From: Gracilibacillus ureilyticus
Lineage (GTDB): Bacteria; Bacillota; Bacilli; Bacillales; Amphibacillaceae
DNA length: 64,000 bases
Direction: 5' to 3'
Assembly: GCF_900111195.1 (NCBI RefSeq)
Contig: NZ_FOGL01000017.1
Location: 50,195-114,194, forward strand
Shown here: positions 8,933-18,212 of the stretch, piece by piece
How positions within the stretch are numbered: position 1 is the stretch's first letter
How the letters are laid out: each line of letters starts with the position of its first letter
Notes under the pieces: generated by a model
Database searches by the model: none
Told to the model about the DNA's origin: nothing
The model's input: the letters and a program-made list of their open reading frames with translations, nothing else
Translations under genes and position numbers: made by a program

Positions 8933-10876
8933 ATGAGTCAAATTCAAATAACTTTTCCGGATGGATCTGTTAAACCTTTTGATCAGGGAACTACTGGTGA
9001 ACAGATTGCACAATCAATCTCGCCAGGGCTAAAAAAGCAAGCAGTAGCTATAAAGCTTAATGGTGTTTTTTATGATTTACGAACACCACTTGAACAGGAT
9101 GGTTCAATAGAAATTGTTACATTAAAAAATGAAGAAGGATTGGATGTCCTTCGTCATTCAACTGCACACTTAATGGCACAGGCAATAAAACGTCTGTTTA
9201 AAGATGTGAAATTGGGAGTTGGCCCAACAATTGAAAATGGTTTTTATTATGATATTGATATGGAAGAAAGTTTAACACCGGAAGACCTTCCGCGTATTGA
9301 AAAAGAAATGAAACGAATCGTCGATGAAAACCTGGAAGTTGTCCGTAAAGAAGTTAGCCGTGAGGAAGCGAAAGCAATGTTTGAAGAAATCGGTGATGAA
9401 CTGAAGCTTGAATTGCTGGAAGCTATTCCGGAAGATGAGACAGTAACAATATACGAGCAGGGTGAATTTTTTGACCTTTGTCGCGGTGTTCATGTGCCAC
9501 AAACAAGTAAAATCAAAATTTTTAAACTATTAAGTATTTCAGGGGCATACTGGCGTGGGGACAGCAAAAATAAAATGCTGCAGCGAATTTATGGTACAGC
9601 TTTTGAAAAACAAGGTCAGCTTGATGAATATTTACGTCTGCGCGAGGAAGCGAAAGAACGTGACCACCGTAAACTTGGAAAAGAACTAGGTATTTTTACT
9701 ATTTCCCAAAAAGTCGGTCAAGGTTTGCCGCTATGGCTGCCAAAAGGTGCTACGATAAGAAGAACGATTGAACGATATATTGTCGATTTAGAAGAACGGT
9801 TAGGCTACAACCATGTTTATACACCAGTTCTTGGCAGTGTGGAATTGTATAAAACTAGTGGACACTGGGATCACTATCAGGACGATATTTTCCCGCCAAT
9901 GGAAATGGACAATGAGGATCTTATCTTACGTCCAATGAACTGCCCACACCATATGATGGTATATAAAAATGAACTGCACAGTTATCGTGAATTACCTATC
10001 CGTATTGCGGAATTAGGAACAATGCACCGTCATGAAATGTCCGGAGCACTTGCAGGACTGCAGCGTGTCCGCGGAATGACGTTAAATGATGCACATATTT
10101 TTGCCCGTCCTGATCAGTTAAAAGATGAATTCAGCCGAGTAGTAGAACTTGTGCAAAACGTATACAAAGATTTCGGTATTGAAGATTATTACTTCCGTTT
10201 ATCTTATCGTGATCCTCAAGATACGGAGAAGTATATCGACAATGACGAAATGTGGGAAAAAGCCCAGGGAATGCTGAAAGAAACAATGGAAGACTTAAAT
10301 CTGGAATATGTGGAAGCCGAAGGAGAAGCAGCATTCTATGGTCCGAAATTGGATGTTCAGGTAAAAACGGCACTAGGGAAAGATGAGACATTATCTACTG
10401 TTCAACTTGACTTTTTACTACCTGAGCGTTTTGACTTAACATACATTGGTGAAGATGGAAAAGAGCACAGACCTGTCGTTATCCACCGCGGGGTTGTATC
10501 AACGATGGAACGATTTGTCGCTTTCTTACTAGAAGAATATAAAGGTGCTTTTCCAACATGGTTAGCACCAGTACAGGCAAGAATTATTCCAGTTTCCAAT
10601 GAAGTGCATTTAGACTATGCGAAAAAAGTAGAAGAGGCATTGCGTTTTGCTGGTGTTCGTGTGGAACTTGACGAACGTGATGAGAAAATTGGTTACAAAA
10701 TCAGGGAAGCACAGACTGAAAAAATCCCGTTTGCACTAGTTGTCGGTGACAAGGAAGTCGAAGCGGAAGCTGTCAATGTCCGCCGCTATGGAGAAAAAGA
10801 TTCAGAAACCATTAATTTCAGTGATTTCAAACAGCTAATTCAAACTGAAATTCAGGAAAGATCTCTTAGAAATTAA
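8933..10876 (+). CDS. thrS: Threonine-tRNA ligase
   Basis: Charges tRNA-Thr. The start is ATG 8933 ([12 protein letters not shown]), giving 647 aa with the TGS domain at 1-62, the editing domain to about residue 225 ([10 protein letters not shown] motif; the C-x-x-x-H element near DLCRGVHVP), the class II catalytic core from about 240 to 535 (motif 2 GTMHRHE, zinc-binding CPHHM) and an anticodon-binding domain at the end. The frame is open upstream to 8753, but that stretch is the T-box leader. A terminator follows. Confidence 0.98.
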   Translation: MSQIQITFPDGSVKPFDQGTTGEQIAQSISPGLKKQAVAIKLNGVFYDLRTPLEQDGSIEIVTLKNEEGLDVLRHSTAHLMAQAIKRLFKDVKLGVGPTIENGFYYDIDMEESLTPEDLPRIEKEMKRIVDENLEVVRKEVSREEAKAMFEEIGDELKLELLEAIPEDETVTIYEQGEFFDLCRGVHVPQTSKIKIFKLLSISGAYWRGDSKNKMLQRIYGTAFEKQGQLDEYLRLREEAKERDHRKLGKELGIFTISQKVGQGLPLWLPKGATIRRTIERYIVDLEERLGYNHVYTPVLGSVELYKTSGHWDHYQDDIFPPMEMDNEDLILRPMNCPHHMMVYKNELHSYRELPIRIAELGTMHRHEMSGALAGLQRVRGMTLNDAHIFARPDQLKDEFSRVVELVQNVYKDFGIEDYYFRLSYRDPQDTEKYIDNDEMWEKAQGMLKETMEDLNLEYVEAEGEAAFYGPKLDVQVKTALGKDETLSTVQLDFLLPERFDLTYIGEDGKEHRPVVIHRGVVSTMERFVAFLLEEYKGAFPTWLAPVQARIIPVSNEVHLDYAKKVEEALRFAGVRVELDERDEKIGYKIREAQTEKIPFALVVGDKEVEAEAVNVRRYGEKDSETINFSDFKQLIQTEIQERSLRN

Positions 10877-10888
10877 TAAAAAGTAGTA

Positions 10889-10930
10889 ATAACTCCCTAT
10901 ACTTTACATGGATAGGGAGTTATTATTTTG
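10889..10930 (+). terminator. Intrinsic terminator after thrS
   Basis: AACTCCCTAT at 10891-10900 pairs perfectly with ATAGGGAGTT at 10913-10922, followed by a T-rich tail. Confidence 0.85.
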
Positions 10931-11042
10931 TTACTATAAAGTTATAGGGTAATTTTTTGAAGATTTTTATCATTTCTTGTTTACATTTGATTATTTTTTG
11001 TGTAAGTTTGATTAAGTGTTATTCGTAGAGAGAGGGAAAAAC

Positions 11043-12083
11043 ATGGCTGAAGGCAAAAGAGTAATAATCAAAAGAAAACGAAAAAAGAAGCGTAAGCGAA
11101 AGTTGTTTCTTTTTGTCATCCTGTTATTATTTGCGGTAGCAGTTGCATACTCGGTTTTTCAATACTGGGAGGGGAAAAAAGCCGCAGAGGACAAGATAAA
11201 TAATCCTGAACGAGATCAGGAAATGGAAGAATATGCAAACGACTTTGAGGCTTCCGAACCAGTTGACGGTAAAGTAAACGTACTATTGCTTGGTGAAGAT
11301 TCAGATGAATATGGAATATCACGTACCGATACTATTATGATCGCGCAATACGATGCCGACAACGACAGGGCGAAGTTAGTTTCTATTATGCGGGACACTT
11401 ATGTCAATATCCCGGACTATGGGTATAATAAAATAAATGTTGCTTATGCAAACGGTGGACCAGAACTTTTAAGAAAAACCATCAAAGAGAACTTTGATAT
11501 AGATATTCACAACTATGCGATTGTAAATTTTGAAGGATTTGCACATATTGTTGATACGATTGCGCCAGACGGAATAGAAATCGATGTGGAAAAACAGATG
11601 AATTATACTGACAATGCTGGCGGTTTACGGATTGACCTCGAGCCAGGTGTTCAAAACCTGACTGGAGAAGAATTACTCGGTTATGCACGCTTCCGCCATG
11701 ACGGAGAAAGTGATTTTGGCCGGGTAAGGCGACAGCAGCAAGTAATGAGTGTGTTGAAGGATGAACTACTTTCATTCTCAAGTATTATTAAAATACCTAA
11801 AGTTGTCGGAACGTTAATTCCGTATGTAAACACAAATATGTCAGAAACTGATATTGGCAGATATGCGGTATCCTTCTTAACCGATACACCTAAAGAAATT
11901 GAAACATTGCGAATACCAGTTGAATTACCGAATTCCTACTGGCCTGTCACCCATAGCCATGCTGGTGAGGTATTGGAGATAGATGAAGCAATGAATAGAC
12001 AGGCACTTGAAGATTTTCTTGAAAGAGGGATCAATCCATTAGAAGAACAAAGTGGTGAAACGGAATCCGGAGAACAGCAATGA
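11043..12083 (+). CDS. LytR-CpsA-Psr (LCP) family cell-wall ligase
   Basis: LCP proteins attach teichoic acids or other phosphopolymers from lipid carriers to peptidoglycan outside the membrane. The 346-aa protein starts at ATG 11043 behind GAGAGAGG. Residues 1-20 are very Lys/Arg-rich, then one membrane helix (about 21-38) anchors it with the catalytic domain outside. The LCP domain spans about residues 75-235, with conserved SRTDTIMI, the RDTYV strand and the late RFRHDGESDFGRVRRQQ. The C-terminus is acidic. It is a single gene between two terminators. Which wall polymer it acts on is not clear. Confidence 0.93.
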   Translation: MAEGKRVIIKRKRKKKRKRKLFLFVILLLFAVAVAYSVFQYWEGKKAAEDKINNPERDQEMEEYANDFEASEPVDGKVNVLLLGEDSDEYGISRTDTIMIAQYDADNDRAKLVSIMRDTYVNIPDYGYNKINVAYANGGPELLRKTIKENFDIDIHNYAIVNFEGFAHIVDTIAPDGIEIDVEKQMNYTDNAGGLRIDLEPGVQNLTGEELLGYARFRHDGESDFGRVRRQQQVMSVLKDELLSFSSIIKIPKVVGTLIPYVNTNMSETDIGRYAVSFLTDTPKEIETLRIPVELPNSYWPVTHSHAGEVLEIDEAMNRQALEDFLERGINPLEEQSGETESGEQQ

Positions 12084-12091
12084 TTGAAATA

Positions 12092-12126
12092 AGGCTCCAG
12101 CCAAAATTGGTGAGGAGTCTTTTTCT
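12092..12126 (+). terminator. Intrinsic terminator after the LCP gene
   Basis: AGGCTCC at 12092-12098 pairs with GGAGTCT (one G-T pair), with an inner CC/GG, followed by TTTTCT. Confidence 0.75.
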
Positions 12127-12200
12127 ATTAATCGGTCAAATTAAGTGAAAAACTTGTTGAAAGCGTTTATGATGAGTATAAGGTTAAGGAGGGAGAAATA

Positions 12201-13175
12201 ATGGAATATCGATATCTTGGTAACAGTGGATTAAAAGTAAGTGAGATCGCACTTGGCAGCTGGTTAACATACGGGAAAGCAGTAGAGGACCAGACAGCAG
12301 AAGCATGTATACATAAAGCATATGAGCTTGGCATTAACTTTTTTGATACGGCAAACGCCTATGAAGGCGGGCAGGCGGAAAAAGTTCTCGGCAAAGCTTT
12401 AAAATCGTATGACAGAAGCAGCCTTGTAGTTGCTACGAAAGTGTTTTTCCCGATGGGAGCAGGTCCTAATGACAGCGGCCTTTCCAGAAAGCACATTATT
12501 GAACAATGTGATGCGAGTCTGAAACGGTTAGGAATGGATTACATTGATCTGTACCAATGTCACCGGTTTGATGAAAATGTCCCTGTGGAAGAAACTCTGT
12601 TAGCATTAGATGATTTAGTTAAACAAGGCAAAATTCTTTATGCTGGTGTCAGTGAGTGGACAGGGGCGCAAATCGAAAAAGCGGCAGGATTTGCGAAGGA
12701 ATGGCGCCTTCATCCACTAATCTCCAATCAGCCAATTTACAATATGATTGAGCGTTATATTGAAGAAGAAGTAATTGCTGTATCCGAACAAAATGGGCTT
12801 GGCCAAATTGTTTTCTCACCACTTGCTCAAGGTGTATTAACAGGGAAATATAAACCGAATACAGACATCCCAGCTAACAGCAGAGCTGCCAATGACTGCA
12901 CGAATATGGTGATTAACAGTTATTTTGATGAGCGGGTGTTAATGACTGTATCTCGCTTAAATGATTTTGCCCTTGACCATGGCATGAAGTTATCCCAATT
13001 AGCTCTCGCATGGATCCTAAGACAGCCAAATGTAAGTTCAGCAATAATTGGTGCGAGTCGTCCTGATCAAATTGAAGAGAATGTGAAAGCAGTTGAAATA
13101 GAACTGACAGAGAATATGCTTAATGAAATAGAATCAATATTGGAGCCGATCAAAGACTTTCATCCTGCTCGGTAG
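12201..13175 (+). CDS. Aldo/keto reductase family oxidoreductase
   Basis: NADPH-dependent reductase of carbonyl compounds, 324 aa, starting at ATG 12201 behind AAGGAGGGAG. It resembles the potassium-channel beta-subunit-like branch of the superfamily (B. subtilis YrpG/YhdN type). The catalytic tetrad is visible as Asp and Tyr in FFDTANAYEGG, Lys in VATKVFF and His in YQCHRFD. The cofactor-binding segment near the end is IIGASRPDQIEEN. The TIM barrel is of full length. It stands alone between a terminator and the infC promoter; the physiological substrate is unknown. Confidence 0.92.
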   Translation: MEYRYLGNSGLKVSEIALGSWLTYGKAVEDQTAEACIHKAYELGINFFDTANAYEGGQAEKVLGKALKSYDRSSLVVATKVFFPMGAGPNDSGLSRKHIIEQCDASLKRLGMDYIDLYQCHRFDENVPVEETLLALDDLVKQGKILYAGVSEWTGAQIEKAAGFAKEWRLHPLISNQPIYNMIERYIEEEVIAVSEQNGLGQIVFSPLAQGVLTGKYKPNTDIPANSRAANDCTNMVINSYFDERVLMTVSRLNDFALDHGMKLSQLALAWILRQPNVSSAIIGASRPDQIEENVKAVEIELTENMLNEIESILEPIKDFHPAR

Positions 13176-13184
13176 ATATTAAGG

Positions 13185-13213
13185 TTGACAATATAACGGG
13201 TGCGTGTTAAGAT
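13185..13213 (+). promoter_or_regulatory. Sigma-A promoter for infC-rpmI-rplT
   Basis: A consensus TTGACA at 13185-13190, a 17-base spacer and TAAGAT at 13208-13213. Confidence 0.85.
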
Positions 13214-13219
13214 ACTAAG

Positions 13220-13369
13220 AGTGAATTAAATATGATCTCAAAGACAAGTAGAAGCACCCGCTTCTCACCTGATTGACACATCAGTAGTAGTTAACAGGTA
13301 TTTATCCGATGTTATTTGTAATGAAATCAAGGATGTGTGGGTGCCGTATGCGTACCGACACTTTTTTTA
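13220..13369 (+). promoter_or_regulatory. L20-type autoregulatory leader of infC operon
   Basis: A structured leader between the promoter and infC ending in an intrinsic terminator (13335-13369: GTGTGGGTgCC pairs with the GtACCgACAC arm, then seven T). An upstream GCACCC at 13254-13259 can pair with GGGTGC at 13339-13344, which is the 5' arm of the terminator, so the two structures exclude each other. In B. subtilis the equivalent leader binds ribosomal protein L20 and terminates when L20 is in excess. The assignment follows position, the CACCCGCTTCTCACCTG segment and this architecture. Confidence 0.85.
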
Positions 13370-13470
13370 TGGAGCAAAAAATGTGAATAGACATTTTTTA
13401 GTTGATAGACTTGTCTCATATAATGATCATGTTTCATTACGCTTTTATTAAATTTCGGAGGTGGCTGATT

Positions 13471-14218
<748 letters not shown>

Positions 14219-14220
14219 GT

Positions 14221-14285
14221 AAGAAAAGCGAAAGTGGCCACTTCGAGCTAGACAAGAAAAGCGAAAGTGGCCGCTATGAGCGGGA
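14221..14285 (+). repeat. REP-like repeat between rpmI and rplT
   Basis: Two direct copies of AAGAAAAGCGAAAGTGGCC (14221-14239 and 14254-14272). Copy 1 runs into the perfect palindrome AAGTGGCCACTT (14232-14243); copy 2 runs into the hairpin CCGCT-atg-AGCGG (14271-14283). GAGCTAGACAAG lies between them. The style resembles the GCG-rich interspersed repeats often seen in Bacillaceae intergenic regions. It lacks a T-run, so it is not an intrinsic terminator. Confidence 0.7.
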
Positions 14286-14339
14286 TCAACTTAAAAATTA
14301 CAATCTTAGAATCGTTGATATATATAGGAGGGAATTATT

Positions 14340-14696
14340 ATGCCACGTGTTAAAGGTGGAACAGTTACGCGTAAACGTCGTAAACGTATATTAAAGCTAG
14401 CTAAAGGTTATTATGGTGCGAAGCACTCGCTATTTAAAACAGCAAAACAACAAGTTATTAAATCAGGTCAATATGCTTATCGTGACCGTCGTCAGAAAAA
14501 ACGTGATTTCCGTAAATTGTGGATCGCACGTATTAATGCGGCAGCTCGTTTGAATGACCTATCTTACAGCCGTTTCATGCACGGTTTAAAATTAGCTGGT
14601 ATTGAAGTAAACCGTAAAATGCTAGCTGACTTAGCTGTAAATGATGAAAAAGCATTTGCAAGCTTAGCTGACCAGGCGAAAGCAGCTTTAAAATAA
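14340..14696 (+). CDS. rplT: 50S ribosomal protein L20
   Basis: 118-aa basic protein needed for early assembly of the 50S subunit and, in B. subtilis, the repressor that binds the infC leader. It begins [15 protein letters not shown] with a long basic N-terminal extension and has the globular C-domain from about residue 60. ATG 14340 follows AGGAGGG. Last gene of the infC operon; a strong terminator lies about 100 bases downstream. Confidence 0.98.
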   Translation: MPRVKGGTVTRKRRKRILKLAKGYYGAKHSLFKTAKQQVIKSGQYAYRDRRQKKRDFRKLWIARINAAARLNDLSYSRFMHGLKLAGIEVNRKMLADLAVNDEKAFASLADQAKAALK

Positions 14697-14793
14697 GTGA
14701 CTTTTGACCAGTGAAGATTTTTAACCTTCATTGATCAGCGGTTACATTTATCGGGATGCTTAGTTTCGGTACTAAATATAGAATTAGACAGTT

Positions 14794-14838
14794 AAAAGGA
14801 TTGTGTCATCAGTATTGATGGGGCAATCCTTTTCTTTA
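14794..14838 (+). terminator. Intrinsic terminator of the infC operon
   Basis: AAAAGGATTG at 14794-14803 pairs with CAATCCTTTT at 14824-14833; the inner sequence TCATCA/TGATG extends the stem. The T-rich arm is followed by CTTT. Confidence 0.85.
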
Positions 14839-14891
14839 CATGAAGAGAGTATGGAATGGCACAGGAATGCCAGGAACAGGAGAGTATGGGT

Positions 14892-15161
14892 ATGATGCTG
14901 TTAACTATTTATTTAATTATTATAAATATCATTGGGTTTTTGCTGATGGGCATTGATAAAAGAAAAGCGAGGAAACAAAAATGGCGGATAGCTGAAAGCA
15001 GAATCTGGCTTGTTGCAATCATTGGCGGTGCCTTTGGTGCTACAGCAGGAATGAACTATTTCCGGCATAAAACAAAACATACGAGTTTTCGTATATTACT
15101 GCCGCTTCTAACACTTGTTGATATTGGACTGCTAATCTGGTATTTCTACTTTCTGTCATAA
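14892..15161 (+). CDS. ysdA: DUF1294 family small membrane protein YsdA
   Basis: About 89-aa membrane protein with three hydrophobic segments: an N-terminal helix (MMLLTIYLIIIN), then the DUF1294 signature region (MGIDKRKA with Arg-rich loop, GGAFGA-x-AGM, HKT), and a C-terminal helix. I choose ATG 14892, seven bases after AGGAGAG; starts at 14886 or 14856 are possible. Position downstream of rplT matches B. subtilis ysdA. Function unknown. Confidence 0.85.
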   Translation: MMLLTIYLIIINIIGFLLMGIDKRKARKQKWRIAESRIWLVAIIGGAFGATAGMNYFRHKTKHTSFRILLPLLTLVDIGLLIWYFYFLS

Positions 15162-15208
15162 CAGCTCGTCTCTTGTCATAAGCTAACTGCAGAAGGAGTT
15201 GATCCATA

Positions 15209-15784
15209 ATGCATCTAGACTGGCTAACAGAGATAAAAGTAATCGAAGGGTACCTCTACATTGCGCCATTTATATTTATTTTAATCCATTTATTGCGGCC
15301 TCTGATTTTCATACCAGTATTATTGTTGTGTATCAGTGGCGGCATATTGTTCGGCGTACTGGCAGGCACCATTTATTCTGTCATTGGTCTGATGTTATCA
15401 AGTGCCGTCTTTTATGTACTGATGCGCTCCGTACCTAAGCTGTATGATAAATGCCGTTCTCTTGAACAAAAATGGCTTGGCCAGACAACGGAATTGACGA
15501 TCTGGCAAATTTGTTTATTAAGATTATTACCATTTATGCATTTTCATCTCTTGTCATTTTGTATTCTTGAGATATCGGAAAGTTTTTCCGCATATATGCG
15601 TACAACTTTTGTCACTATCACACCGTTAACGGTTGTCTATACGACATTCGGTCAGACATTGCAAAATCTCTCTGCAATATATATGATTCTGTTTTGTGTG
15701 GCAATACTTATCCTTACATATATATTCCGCCGGCGCCAGACCATTATTAAATGGCAGACATTTTTCTCGCCTACTTCTCATTAG
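15209..15784 (+). CDS. TVP38/TMEM64 (VTT/DedA-like) family membrane protein
   Basis: 191-aa polytopic membrane protein, ATG 15209 behind AGAAGGAG. The VTT domain features are present: the hydrophobic pair at residues 15-60, the glycine-rich SGGILFGVLAG re-entrant segment near residue 45 and the RLLPFMHFHLLSF region near 110, where related proteins have an R-x-x-P motif. VTT proteins are implicated in lipid and carrier scrambling across membranes. Here His and Phe residues replace some usual small residues after the Pro. It resembles B. subtilis YtxB-type proteins. It faces ysdB tail to tail. Confidence 0.82.
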   Translation: MHLDWLTEIKVIEGYLYIAPFIFILIHLLRPLIFIPVLLLCISGGILFGVLAGTIYSVIGLMLSSAVFYVLMRSVPKLYDKCRSLEQKWLGQTTELTIWQICLLRLLPFMHFHLLSFCILEISESFSAYMRTTFVTITPLTVVYTTFGQTLQNLSAIYMILFCVAILILTYIFRRRQTIIKWQTFFSPTSH

Positions 15785-16164
15785 CTAAGATGTAGGCGAT
15801 TTACCGGATGTTTCCACTCTATTTCAGCATGAGGGTAACGCATAAGAATTTCCTCTTCTAAAAAATAAAGGTCTTTACGTTCAAAACCCTTTAATTTTTC
15901 AGGGTTATGTGTATGCATGACAATATGTGTTACCTCAAATGAATCTTCGGTTGTTCCTAAATATTTTTCCCCTTCAAACAGAAATCCATGGTATGTTACA
16001 AAGAAATTTTTCTTAATATTGTCATTTGTATCAAGGAAGAAAAACTCCTTTTTTTCCTGTGCCACTTCCAATTTCCGCTTAGGATTAACTAAATATTTAA
16101 AGGCGGTATAAATTAACACAATAATAGCGATAAGTACAAGCAATCGAAATAACAGCACGATCAT
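15781..16164 (-). CDS. ysdB: YsdB family protein (sigma-W pathway protein)
   Basis: 127-aa protein anchored by one N-terminal membrane helix (about residues 2-22) with a basic NPKRK stretch after it and a soluble C-terminal domain. Starts at ATG (16164) with AAGGAG nine bases upstream. B. subtilis YsdB lies at the same place, between ysdA and ysdC, and has been linked to the sigma-W anti-sigma cascade; that role here is inferred from the family name only. It overlaps the stop of the convergent VTT gene by 4 bases. Unlike in B. subtilis order, it is on the opposite strand to its neighbours. Confidence 0.8.
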   Translation of the reverse strand: MIVLLFRLLVLIAIIVLIYTAFKYLVNPKRKLEVAQEKKEFFFLDTNDNIKKNFFVTYHGFLFEGEKYLGTTEDSFEVTHIVMHTHNPEKLKGFERKDLYFLEEEILMRYPHAEIEWKHPVNRLHLS

Positions 16165-16300
16165 ATCCGGTTCACTCCTTTATTGTAAGCACGGCAAGTG
16201 TCTTTATATCATTTTTATACGAATGAGCAAAGGCAAAGGTTTCAAAAAAAATAAAAAAACATGCTATAATATGGTTAGTTCGTCAGAAAAGGGGTGCAAA

Positions 16301-16786
16301 ATGAACTGGCAAACATTATTTCATATGCAACAGGACTTAGACCATTATATCCTAGAACAGCATCATTTGAAAAACGAAGAGCTTTTTGAACAGAAGATTC
16401 TCGCACTTTTAGTAGAGGTTGGGGAACTTGCAAATGAAACACGGTGCTTCAAATATTGGAGTCTTAAACCAGCAAGCCAAAAAGAAGTCATCCTGGAGGA
16501 ATATGTTGATGGAATTCACTTTATTTTGTCGATTGGCCTGGTTTTAGGGATGGAGGATTATGACGGAGAAGCTGCAGTACCAACTGCTGATACCACAGAC
16601 CTTTTCCTTTATGTGTATGAAGCTGTCACCGTTTTAAAAAATGAACGTACGAAGGCAGCATTTGATAAACTGTTTTATACATATCTGCAATTAGGTGATA
16701 ATTTAGGATTTACAGCAGAAGATATAAAAGATGCCTATTTGGAGAAAAATAAGATTAACTTTGAAAGACAAAACTCTGGATACTAA
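16301..16786 (+). CDS. dUTP diphosphatase, all-alpha NTP-PPase type
   Basis: 161-aa dimeric dUTPase of the MazG-like all-alpha fold, hydrolysing dUTP to dUMP. Metal-binding acidic residues appear as the helix motif ExxxL...EVGELANE (about residues 35-45) and the second motif EEYVDGIHF (about 68-76), together the E-x-x-E and E-x-x-D pattern of the superfamily. ATG 16301 follows AAAGGGGTG; a TATAAT at 16264-16269 may be its -10. It ends 16 bases before ysdC and both probably form an operon. Confidence 0.9.
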   Translation: MNWQTLFHMQQDLDHYILEQHHLKNEELFEQKILALLVEVGELANETRCFKYWSLKPASQKEVILEEYVDGIHFILSIGLVLGMEDYDGEAAVPTADTTDLFLYVYEAVTVLKNERTKAAFDKLFYTYLQLGDNLGFTAEDIKDAYLEKNKINFERQNSGY

Positions 16787-16802
16787 AACAGGAGGTTTTC
16801 AC

Positions 16803-17879
16803 ATGGATGAAATGTTAACAATGCTAAAGGAGTTAACAGATGCAAGAGCGATTCCCGGAAATGAAAAAGAAGCACGGGAAGTTATGGAAAAATGGATTAC
16901 TCCATATGCTGACAGAGTATATACTGACAATCTAGGGAGTTTGATCGCAGAAAAAACGGGAGAAGAAAATGGTCCGAAAATTATGATTGCAGGTCATTTA
17001 GATGAAGTCGGATTTATGGTAACAAGGATCGATGAGAAAGGCTTTGTATATTTTCAGACAGTCGGCGGCTGGTGGAGCCAGGTTATGCTGGCACAACGGG
17101 TAACCATTATGACAAGAAAAGGTGATATTACAGGAATCATCGGTTCGAAACCACCACATATTTTATCAGCTGAAGCTCGCAAGAAGCCTGTTGAAATTAA
17201 AGATATGTTTATTGACATTGGAGCGACAAGCAGAGAGGAAGCAGAAGAATTTGGTGTACTGCCAGGTGATTCAATCGTTCCTTATTTTGAATTTACTCAA
17301 ATGAAGAATGAGAAGCTGCTCTTGGCAAAAGCCTGGGATAACCGGATTGGCTGTGCCATTGCCATAGAAGTTTTGAAAAGGCTAAAAGGGGAAAACCATC
17401 CCAATATTGTCTACGGTGTGGCGACCGCGCAGGAAGAAGTCGGACTTCGTGGTGCGAAAACAGCAACCCATACAATTCAACCGGATATCGGATTTGCTGT
17501 TGATGTCGGAATTGCAGGAGATACACCTGGAATTTCTGCAAAAGAAGCTGACAGCAAAATTGGGGAAGGACCGCAAATCATCCTGTATGACGCATCAATG
17601 GTATCACATAAAGGGCTGCGTGATTTTGTAGTGAAAACAGCTGATACACATAGCATTCCATATCAATATGCGACAATGGCTGGTGGTGGGACTGACTCTG
17701 GTTCTATTCATGTGACAGCAAATGGAGTTCCTGCATTATCGATTACAGTTGCAACAAGATATATTCATACACATGCAGCAATATTACACCGTGATGATTT
17801 TGAGAATGCGGTTCGCTTGCTTGTTGAGGTCATAAAAGATTTGGATAATGATACAGTAACAGACATTACATTTAATTAA
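16803..17879 (+). CDS. ysdC: M42 family metallopeptidase (glutamyl/deblocking aminopeptidase)
   Basis: Cytosolic di-zinc aminopeptidase of the M42 family that forms large tetrahedral complexes and trims peptides. 358 aa from ATG 16803 (AGGAGG at 16792). Ligands and catalytic residues are visible: His and Asp in [10 protein letters not shown], Asp in KAWDNRIGC, the Glu-Glu pair in [11 protein letters not shown], Asp in [11 protein letters not shown] and His in YIHTHAA. Synteny matches B. subtilis ysdC. A longer open frame from 16731 overlaps the upstream gene and is rejected. Confidence 0.95.
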   Translation: MDEMLTMLKELTDARAIPGNEKEAREVMEKWITPYADRVYTDNLGSLIAEKTGEENGPKIMIAGHLDEVGFMVTRIDEKGFVYFQTVGGWWSQVMLAQRVTIMTRKGDITGIIGSKPPHILSAEARKKPVEIKDMFIDIGATSREEAEEFGVLPGDSIVPYFEFTQMKNEKLLLAKAWDNRIGCAIAIEVLKRLKGENHPNIVYGVATAQEEVGLRGAKTATHTIQPDIGFAVDVGIAGDTPGISAKEADSKIGEGPQIILYDASMVSHKGLRDFVVKTADTHSIPYQYATMAGGGTDSGSIHVTANGVPALSITVATRYIHTHAAILHRDDFENAVRLLVEVIKDLDNDTVTDITFN

Positions 17880-18046
17880 TATAAATGTTAAGCTTGCAAC
17901 GAGGTTTACCGTTGCAGGCTTTCTTTATTTTATTACAGTATTAATCATTTTAAATGAAAAGCTTTAATAATTCCTATTAACTATAAGAAAATTAGTAAAA
18001 AAGTAACTTGTGATTACGAGTATTCTATTGTAAAGTATAGTTAACT

Positions 18047-18056
18047 TATACGTATA
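18047..18056. promoter_or_regulatory. Palindrome TATACGTATA, upstream operator candidate
   Basis: A perfect 10-bp palindrome, repeated exactly at 18178-18187, 131 bp downstream, in front of the arabinanase gene. The ACGT centre recalls the AraR operator (ATTTGTACGTACAAAT in B. subtilis), which also occurs as spaced pairs. The regulator is inferred. Confidence 0.45.
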
Positions 18057-18160
18057 TTTAGTTTTCATTTATAAAGTTATGATAACTATAATGTTAGTTA
18101 TCGTTAGCTTTCGACAGCTTCACTTAACTGCCATGAACAACTTCTTTCGCTTTAGTTGTA

Positions 18161-18175
18161 ATGAAAACGCTTAAA
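18161..18175 (+). promoter_or_regulatory. Likely CcpA cre site
   Basis: ATGAAAACGCTTAAA matches the cre pattern WTGNAANCGNWNNCW with one mismatch. It overlaps a TTGTAA (18156-18161) that could be the -35 of the downstream gene. Catabolite repression would suit an extracellular polysaccharidase. Confidence 0.55.
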
Positions 18176-18177
18176 TG

Positions 18178-18187
18178 TATACGTATA
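18178..18187. promoter_or_regulatory. Palindrome TATACGTATA, promoter-proximal operator candidate
   Basis: Second copy of the same 10-bp palindrome. It overlaps a possible -10 (TATACG, 16 bases after TTGTAA) and lies 25 bases before the GH43 ATG, so a bound regulator would block transcription. Confidence 0.45.
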
Positions 18188-18212
18188 AGAATAGTAGTGT
18201 GGAGGTAGTTGT

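Noticed and set aside
13402..13470. infC start at the upstream ATG
   Set aside because: The extra residues are not IF-3-like, and the ATT start has the only strong ribosome site.
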